The notes under the pieces were generated by a model. It had not been told where the DNA came from. It worked only from the letters and a program-made list of their open reading frames with translations, and did no database searches. Made by a program: the position numbers and the translations under genes. A stretch of 34,361 bases of DNA from Candidatus Cloacimonadota bacterium. Its GTDB lineage: Bacteria > Hydrothermota > E44-bin80. This document shows positions 32,375-34,361 of this stretch, piece after piece (the stretch's first letter is position 1; the number at the start of each line of letters is the position of its first letter). The stretch covers positions 1-34,361 of the forward strand of contig SOIS01000176.1 of the NCBI GenBank assembly GCA_004375965.1, given 5' to 3'.

Positions 32375-34258
32375 ATGAGTGGAACAACTGAACATTATGA
32401 ATGCGCTGTAATAGGCGGCGGGCATGCAGGTTGTGAAGCCGCACTCGCTGCTGCGAGAATGGGATGTAATACCATTCTTATAACGATAAATTCTGATAGG
32501 ATTGGTCAGATGTCCTGTAACCCCTCTGTTGGAGGACTTGCAAAAAGTCACCTTGTTTTTGAAATTGACGCACTCGGCGGAGAAATTGGCTTCAATACAG
32601 ATAAAACGGGAACACAGTTCAGAATGCTCAATACGTCAAAAGGAGCTGCAGTCTGGTCGTTAAGGGCACAGGTTGATAGGGTTGCCTACAGGGAAGAGAT
32701 GAGGAAGACAATTGAGAGTGAAAAAAATCTTACAGTAAAGGAGGCCATTGCAGAAAAAGTCCTTATTGAAAAAGGAAAGGTGATTGGTATTGCTACCACG
32801 ACGGGAATGGAATACAGAACAAAGACTGTAATCCTTGCAACCGGGACATTTCTCAACGGGCTTATCCATATTGGATTAGACCATTTCCCTGCTGGAAGAG
32901 CAGACGAACCTCCCTCTGAAGGTCTATCGAATGCTTTATCGGAAATAGGTCTTTCGTTGGGAAGACTGAAAACAGGAACATCTGCAAGGGTTTCAGGAAA
33001 ATCAATAGATTTTTCCACTCTACAATCACAGTTCGGAGATAAACATCCAGAACATTTTTCTATGAGAACAGAATATTTCAATCCTGAACAGTTGCCATGC
33101 TATATCACATCTACAAACAAGCAAACACACAGCATTATTCTAAAAAACCTCGATAGGTCTCCTCTTTTTACAGGCATTATAAAAGGGAAAGGACCAAAGT
33201 ACTGTCCATCCATTGAGGATAAGGTTGTTCGATTCAGGGAAAGGAAATCACATCAGGTTTTTCTTGAACCTGACGGTAGAACAACAGATGTCTTTTATCT
33301 CAATGGACTTTCCACATCACTTCCGGAGGATGTCCAAAGAAAAATGCTCAGAACAGTAAAAGGACTTGAAAATGTGAAGATTATAAGACCAGGTTATGGA
33401 ATAGAATACGATTTTGTCTACCCAACACAGATATTTCCAACACTTGAGACCAAAAACATAAAAGGTCTTTTTCTTGCAGGTCAGATAAATGGAACTTCAG
33501 GATACGAAGAGGCTGCTGCGCAAGGGTTTATGGCAGGTATAAATGCAGTATTGAAAATAAAGGGAGAGAAACCATTTGTTCTTTCAAGGAATGAAGCATA
33601 CATTGGAGTTTTAATAGACGACTTGATTACAAAGGAGGTAAAAGAGCCGTACAGGATGTTTACCTCGCTTGCAGAGTTCAGATTGCTTTTACGACAGGAC
33701 AATGCGGATACTCGTCTTCTTAAATACGGTGTTAGATTTGGCCTTGTCGAAAAGAAAGAGATGACGAGGCTCAAGAAGAGAGAGAAAGAGATAAAGAAGA
33801 CAATTGAAAACTTTAAAAAAACCATTGTTGTTCCCAAAGAGATAAATGAAATCCTTAGAAAAAGGAAATCAAGTGAGATAACCGAGGCAAGACCGCTGTT
33901 TCAGATAATAAAGAGACCCGAAGTCTCTATTTCAGATATTGAAAAAATAACAGGAAAACTTGCTCCAGAGGTTGCAAAACGGGTGGAGATATTTGCAAAG
34001 TATGATGGCTATATAGAAAGGCAGGAACTGCAAATCAAAAAAATGAAGGAACTTGAGAATACGCATCTACCGATAAATATTGATTACACAACATTAAAAG
34101 GAATCTCAAAAGAGGCAGCAGAGAAACTCAATGAAATAAAACCGCTTACCCTTGGTCAGGCATCGAGGATTTCAGGTGTCCGCACCTCCGACATCTCCCT
34201 TCTCATGGTCCACCTTAAACGGATGAAAACAAAACCAACCACAAATGAACACAGATAA
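32375..34258 (+). CDS. mnmG: tRNA uridine-5-carboxymethylaminomethyl(34) synthesis enzyme MnmG
   Basis: The product is 627 residues from ATG 32375, the standard MnmG/GidA length. The FAD-binding start is [20 protein letters not shown]. Conserved MnmG blocks follow: [39 protein letters not shown], and later [20 protein letters not shown] and [13 protein letters not shown]. With MnmE it modifies U34 of certain tRNAs. ATG 32375 has GGAGAGGG at good spacing; the in-frame ATG at 32357 lies in the repeat's right edge, precedes that site and is rejected. Its last codons overlap the ATG of the next, frameshifted gene. Confidence 0.96.
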   Translation: MSGTTEHYECAVIGGGHAGCEAALAAARMGCNTILITINSDRIGQMSCNPSVGGLAKSHLVFEIDALGGEIGFNTDKTGTQFRMLNTSKGAAVWSLRAQVDRVAYREEMRKTIESEKNLTVKEAIAEKVLIEKGKVIGIATTTGMEYRTKTVILATGTFLNGLIHIGLDHFPAGRADEPPSEGLSNALSEIGLSLGRLKTGTSARVSGKSIDFSTLQSQFGDKHPEHFSMRTEYFNPEQLPCYITSTNKQTHSIILKNLDRSPLFTGIIKGKGPKYCPSIEDKVVRFRERKSHQVFLEPDGRTTDVFYLNGLSTSLPEDVQRKMLRTVKGLENVKIIRPGYGIEYDFVYPTQIFPTLETKNIKGLFLAGQINGTSGYEEAAAQGFMAGINAVLKIKGEKPFVLSRNEAYIGVLIDDLITKEVKEPYRMFTSLAEFRLLLRQDNADTRLLKYGVRFGLVEKKEMTRLKKREKEIKKTIENFKKTIVVPKEINEILRKRKSSEITEARPLFQIIKRPEVSISDIEKITGKLAPEVAKRVEIFAKYDGYIERQELQIKKMKELENTHLPINIDYTTLKGISKEAAEKLNEIKPLTLGQASRISGVRTSDISLLMVHLKRMKTKPTTNEHR

Positions 34259-34361
34259 TCATCATATTTCTTTATAAAAAATTAACAGAAAAAATTATTA
34301 AAGCGATCTATGAAGTCCATAACATATTAGGTTCTGGATACCTTGAGTCCATCTACAAAAA
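34245..34361 (+). pseudogene. GxxExxY-type protein, 5' end only, with apparent frameshift
   Basis: From about 34267 a frame reads FLYKKLTEKIIKAIYEVHNI and then LGSGYLESIYK to the window edge, the N-terminal signature of GxxExxY proteins (a small PD-(D/E)XK-like family of unknown function). That frame has no start codon. An ATG at 34245, inside the end of mnmG, reads MNTDNHH, the usual beginning of these proteins, but in another frame that stops 11 codons later. Skipping one base (A at 34266) joins them into a normal start. So the gene is either disrupted, or the base is an assembly error, or it is a frameshift site. The rest is beyond the window. Confidence 0.55.

Noticed and set aside
33481-33837. 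118-codon antisense ORF within mnmG
   Set aside because: Hydrophobic frame opposite a conserved MnmG region; a shadow.

Overview
The window reads as chromosomal DNA of a low-GC, diderm (Gram-negative type), probably anaerobic bacterium. LPS-core genes (GmhB-like phosphatase, two GT9 heptosyltransferases), type IV pilus motor genes and an exported protein with a type IX-like C-terminal sorting domain point to an outer membrane. Acetate kinase plus an NfnAB-type electron-bifurcating transhydrogenase point to fermentative or acetogenic-style anaerobic metabolism. The sorting domain, a C25 (gingipain-like) peptidase and a zinc-finger anti-sigma/TonB fusion suggest the FCB group or a neighbouring uncultivated phylum (Cloacimonadota or WOR-3 style). 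That placement is inference; no rRNA gene is present to settle it. I found no tRNA, rRNA, CRISPR array, transposase or prophage.

Layout. 1-537: the tail of an unrecognised gene, a restriction-modification C-terminal remnant carrying an in-frame palindromic insert, and a C/G-rich nested hairpin repeat. 538-2196 (+): secreted Asp-box protein with a sorting domain. 2383-4840 (-): C25-type peptidase, ECF sigma factor, anti-sigma/TonB fusion. 5256-14124 (-): a pilus motor block, in transcription order two tandem PilB-type ATPases, PilT, PilC, PilS and PilR, behind a consensus sigma-70 promoter at 14144-14172. 14315-16948 (-): gmhB and two GT9 heptosyltransferases. 17157-18122 (-): M23 peptidase and a short PNPOx-like protein. 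18382-22623 (+): ptsH, ptsI, Pgi/Pmi isomerase and a sugar nucleotidyltransferase, behind a good sigma-70 promoter. 22845-25265 (+): metK and ahcY (methyl cycle). 25467-27724 (+): COG2403-family P-loop protein translationally coupled to carbamate kinase. 27856-28257 (+): ndk. 28564-32203 (+): ackA, nfnA, nfnB. 32375-34258 (+): mnmG. At the right edge a GxxExxY-type gene begins with an apparent frameshift.

The genes divide into an envelope and motility half (left, mostly minus strand) and a central-metabolism half (right, plus strand), diverging around 18123-18537. The spacers are unusually rich in small repeats: a long inverted repeat with TCATTGCGAG ends (four copies or remnants), GTAGGGG palindromes, and short 7-8 bp tandem arrays of unrelated sequence. 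Several of these run into gene ends or starts and appear to have shaped them. The most interesting leads are the COG2403/carbamate kinase pair, the anti-sigma/TonB fusion beside a C25 peptidase, the ackA-nfnAB operon, and the small mobile palindromes.
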